From: Chloroflexota bacterium
Lineage (GTDB): Bacteria; Chloroflexota; Limnocylindria; P2-11E
Direction of reading: 5' to 3'
DNA length: 7,743 bases
Assembly (NCBI GenBank): GCA_005881085.1
Contig: VBGU01000216.1
Coordinates: forward strand, 1-7,743
Shown here: one piece after another, positions 6,074 through 7,743 of the stretch
How positions within the stretch are numbered: the first letter of the stretch is position 1
Layout of the letters: every line of letters starts with the position of its first letter
Program-made: the position numbers and the translations under genes
The notes under the pieces: generated by a model
What the model was told of the DNA's origin: nothing
Database searches by the model: none
Seen by the model: the letters and a program-made list of their open reading frames with translations, nothing else

Positions 6074-7348
6074 TTACCTCGTTCGTATGGTGAGCGTCAC
6101 CCGGGTCGGTTGCACGCTTTGGGCCGTGGTCCCGGCGGGCGTTCGAACGACCACGTCGACCGGGTACGTGCCCGGTCCCTTGCCCGTCGCGTCGACCGTC
6201 GCGACGACCTGACCCGGCGTGATTCCCGAGAGTGCCGGTACCGGACCCGCAACGACGATGCCGATGCTCGGCGGATCGAACTCCGCGACGAAACCGCTAC
6301 CCACACCCGAGGCCTGCACCGCGACGACCGGGAACGAACGGCTTCCGGTGAGAGGCAAGATGGAGACCGTTACGGTCGCCTGAGCCGCTTTGACGAGCGA
6401 GGTGCCCTCCCCCGGGAGCAAGAGCGCGACCTGGAAGGTCTTGTCCGCGCCAAGTCCGCTCACGTCGATCGGCGCGGTGGCGACCTGGTCGATCGCGCTG
6501 AGCGTCCCGCTCTCGCCCCGCACCGTGACGACGGACGGATCGCTCGTCACGCGCGTGATCCAGTAGCCGGTCGCAACGAAGCCACGGACCGCGGGCACGA
6601 CGGGGACGGTCCGCGTCGTCGCCGTCGGAAGAACGGGCACGGTCAGCTGAACGACCGCGGGGTCAACGGTGAGGCCGTCGATCGTCGCGCCCGAGGCATC
6701 GACGGCCCTCGGCTGCACGCTCTGCACGAGATCGGTCACCGCGTCGCCGAAGCCGACCGTGGCGTACAGCGCCGCGATGCGCGCGACCTGACTCGCGGCG
6801 CCGCTGACGCGGACCTGGCTCGGCGTGATCGCCGGGTCGCCCGCGAACGTGCCCGCCGGCGGAGTATTCGCGAAGCGCGCCTGCACCGCGACGTCGCGTG
6901 AGGTGATCGGCTCGATGCGCACGGTCACCGTGGCCGGCGCCCTGCTCTCGACGCTGACTCCAGCCGTCGCGACCTCAACGCGCACCGGCACGTCCTGAGG
7001 ATCGGAGTTGTGAATGTCGGCCGCCGGTAGGTCGAGCGTCGCGTGCAGGTCGGACGCGATGACGTTCGCGAGCGCAGCCTCGGTTCCCTTGAGCCTGACG
7101 CTCACATCCCCGAGCTGCCCCTGGACCACGTAGCCGGCCGGAACCGAGTCCGGCCGCTCGACCGCGACGCGGCCGCCGTAGTCCTTCACGACCTCGGTCG
7201 CTGGAGCGCTCAGGATGGACACGATCCAGAAGATGAGCGCGATCAGCACGGCGGTGAGCTTCAGCGGAAAGTCCGCGGTCGCGATGCGCCGGAGGTCGAT
7301 ACGCCGGCGCGGCAGGAGGGGCCGTGCCGGCGCGGGAACACGCGCCAT
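6074..7348 (-). CDS. ybbR: YbbR-domain protein, regulator of diadenylate cyclase
   Basis: YbbR/CdaR is membrane-anchored, with its YbbR domains outside the cytoplasmic membrane, and modulates the neighbouring cyclase CdaA. The start is ATG at 7348, two bases after the cdaA stop; an open frame reaches further up to 7603 but lies wholly inside cdaA. The product has 424 residues: a basic N-terminus (PRRRIDLRR), one membrane helix at about 28-48 (LKLTAVLIALIFWIVSIL) and then an all-beta region rich in Val, Thr, Ala and Pro. I count about four YbbR-like repeats, roughly 55-147, 148-240, 245-332 and 335-422, each ending in a strand of the type VTVRI, VQLTV, VTVSI or VTLTI. Sequence identity within this family is low, so the call rests on architecture, repeat pattern and position between cdaA and glmM. 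The gene could equally be labelled cdaR. Confidence 0.93.
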   Translation of the reverse strand: MARVPAPARPLLPRRRIDLRRIATADFPLKLTAVLIALIFWIVSILSAPATEVVKDYGGRVAVERPDSVPAGYVVQGQLGDVSVRLKGTEAALANVIASDLHATLDLPAADIHNSDPQDVPVRVEVATAGVSVESRAPATVTVRIEPITSRDVAVQARFANTPPAGTFAGDPAITPSQVRVSGAASQVARIAALYATVGFGDAVTDLVQSVQPRAVDASGATIDGLTVDPAVVQLTVPVLPTATTRTVPVVPAVRGFVATGYWITRVTSDPSVVTVRGESGTLSAIDQVATAPIDVSGLGADKTFQVALLLPGEGTSLVKAAQATVTVSILPLTGSRSFPVVAVQASGVGSGFVAEFDPPSIGIVVAGPVPALSGITPGQVVATVDATGKGPGTYPVDVVVRTPAGTTAQSVQPTRVTLTIRTR

Positions 7349-7350
7349 CG

Positions 7351-7743
7351 CTATGAGGCCTTGCTGCGAAACGGAAGTGGCTGGACCCGACTCCGTAGAA
7401 GCGATGAGAGGACCCGTCGCAGCCGCTCCTCGTCCAGCGCGCCGATGATGCGGCCACCCGCGGCGATCGAGATCGCCTGGGTTTCCTCCGACACGACCAC
7501 CACGATCGCGTCGGTCTGCGCGCTGATCGAGAGCGCCGCACGGTGTCGCATGCCGTACCGGTGCGCACCGCGGTCGGTGTTCTCTTCCAGCGGAAGAAGG
7601 CACGCCGCGGCGAGGATCTGTCCACCGCGCACGATCACCGCGCCATCGTGTAGCGGCGACCTGGTCATGAAGATCGACGCCAAGAGCTCCGCGGTGAGCT
7701 TGCCGTTCACCGGAACGCCGGTCTCGCTGTAGTCCTGGAGTCC
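7351..7743 (-). CDS. cdaA: Diadenylate cyclase CdaA, C-terminal part (cut by right edge)
   Basis: CdaA joins two ATP into cyclic di-AMP, a messenger that controls potassium, osmolyte balance and cell-wall stability. The window shows the last 130 residues, nearly all of the DAC catalytic domain; the three N-terminal membrane helices expected for CdaA lie beyond the edge. The frame enters as YSETGVPVNGKLTAELLASI, a good match to the family. It then shows SPLHDGAVIV with the DGA motif, the nucleotide-binding RHR in YGMRHRAA, and VVVVSEE. The usual GTRHRAA reads GMRHRAA, the following glycine of AxGIS is Ser (ALSISA), and SEETG reads SEETQ. The short C-terminal tail (LRRVLSSLL and a basic end) is typical. 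The linked ybbR and glmM support CdaA rather than DisA or CdaS. The stop TAG is at 7353-7351. Confidence 0.95.
   Translation of the reverse strand, partial: GLQDYSETGVPVNGKLTAELLASIFMTRSPLHDGAVIVRGGQILAAACLLPLEENTDRGAHRYGMRHRAALSISAQTDAIVVVVSEETQAISIAAGGRIIGALDEERLRRVLSSLLRSRVQPLPFRSKAS

Noticed and set aside
7349..7603. 85-residue N-terminal extension of ybbR
   Set aside because: It lies within the conserved DAC coding region of cdaA in another frame; its translation is Arg/Gly/Ala-rich, and a good ATG with a following membrane helix sits just after the cdaA stop.

Overview
This window is a single, tightly packed gene cluster in which every supported gene lies on the minus strand, so it reads from the right edge to the left edge. 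The DNA is strongly GC-rich. The order in transcription direction is: C-terminal half of a CdaA-type diadenylate cyclase (cut by the right edge), ybbR/cdaR, glmM, glmS (reading frame broken), a 183-base spacer, acpS, a stand-alone NAD(P)HX dehydratase (nnr), alr, and the start of a lipoprotein gene (cut by the left edge). I see no plus-strand gene, RNA gene, CRISPR array or insertion sequence.

The first block (2933-7743) is the known c-di-AMP/amino-sugar module. CdaA makes c-di-AMP, YbbR/CdaR is its membrane-anchored extracytoplasmic regulator, GlmM makes glucosamine-1-phosphate and binds CdaA in the bacteria where this was studied, and GlmS supplies glucosamine-6-phosphate. The second block (1-2749) holds acyl-carrier-protein activation (AcpS), repair of damaged nicotinamide cofactors (Nnr), D-alanine supply for peptidoglycan (Alr) and a secreted lipoprotein. 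Junctions are very tight: 2-base gap, 10-base gap, 0-base gap, then after the spacer a 4-base overlap, a 4-base overlap and a 1-base overlap. This suggests one or two transcripts with coupled translation. The promoter of the first block must lie beyond the right edge.

The organism is probably a high-GC Gram-positive-type or monoderm-like bacterium outside the Firmicutes. A CdaA-CdaR-GlmM set (most actinobacteria use DisA instead) with very high GC and a lipoprotein with a Ser/Thr/Pro linker fits Chloroflexota or a neighbouring deep lineage. This placement is inference from gene content, not from a marker search.

The points most worth a second look are the frame break in the normally essential glmS, at a place where linker residues also seem to be missing; the lipoprotein gene at the left edge, which has no stop inside the window and is easily overlooked; the structured spacer between glmS and acpS; and the unusual CTG start inferred for nnr. 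I did not find convincing evidence of a wholly new system: this is mainly a well-formed housekeeping cluster with several local oddities.
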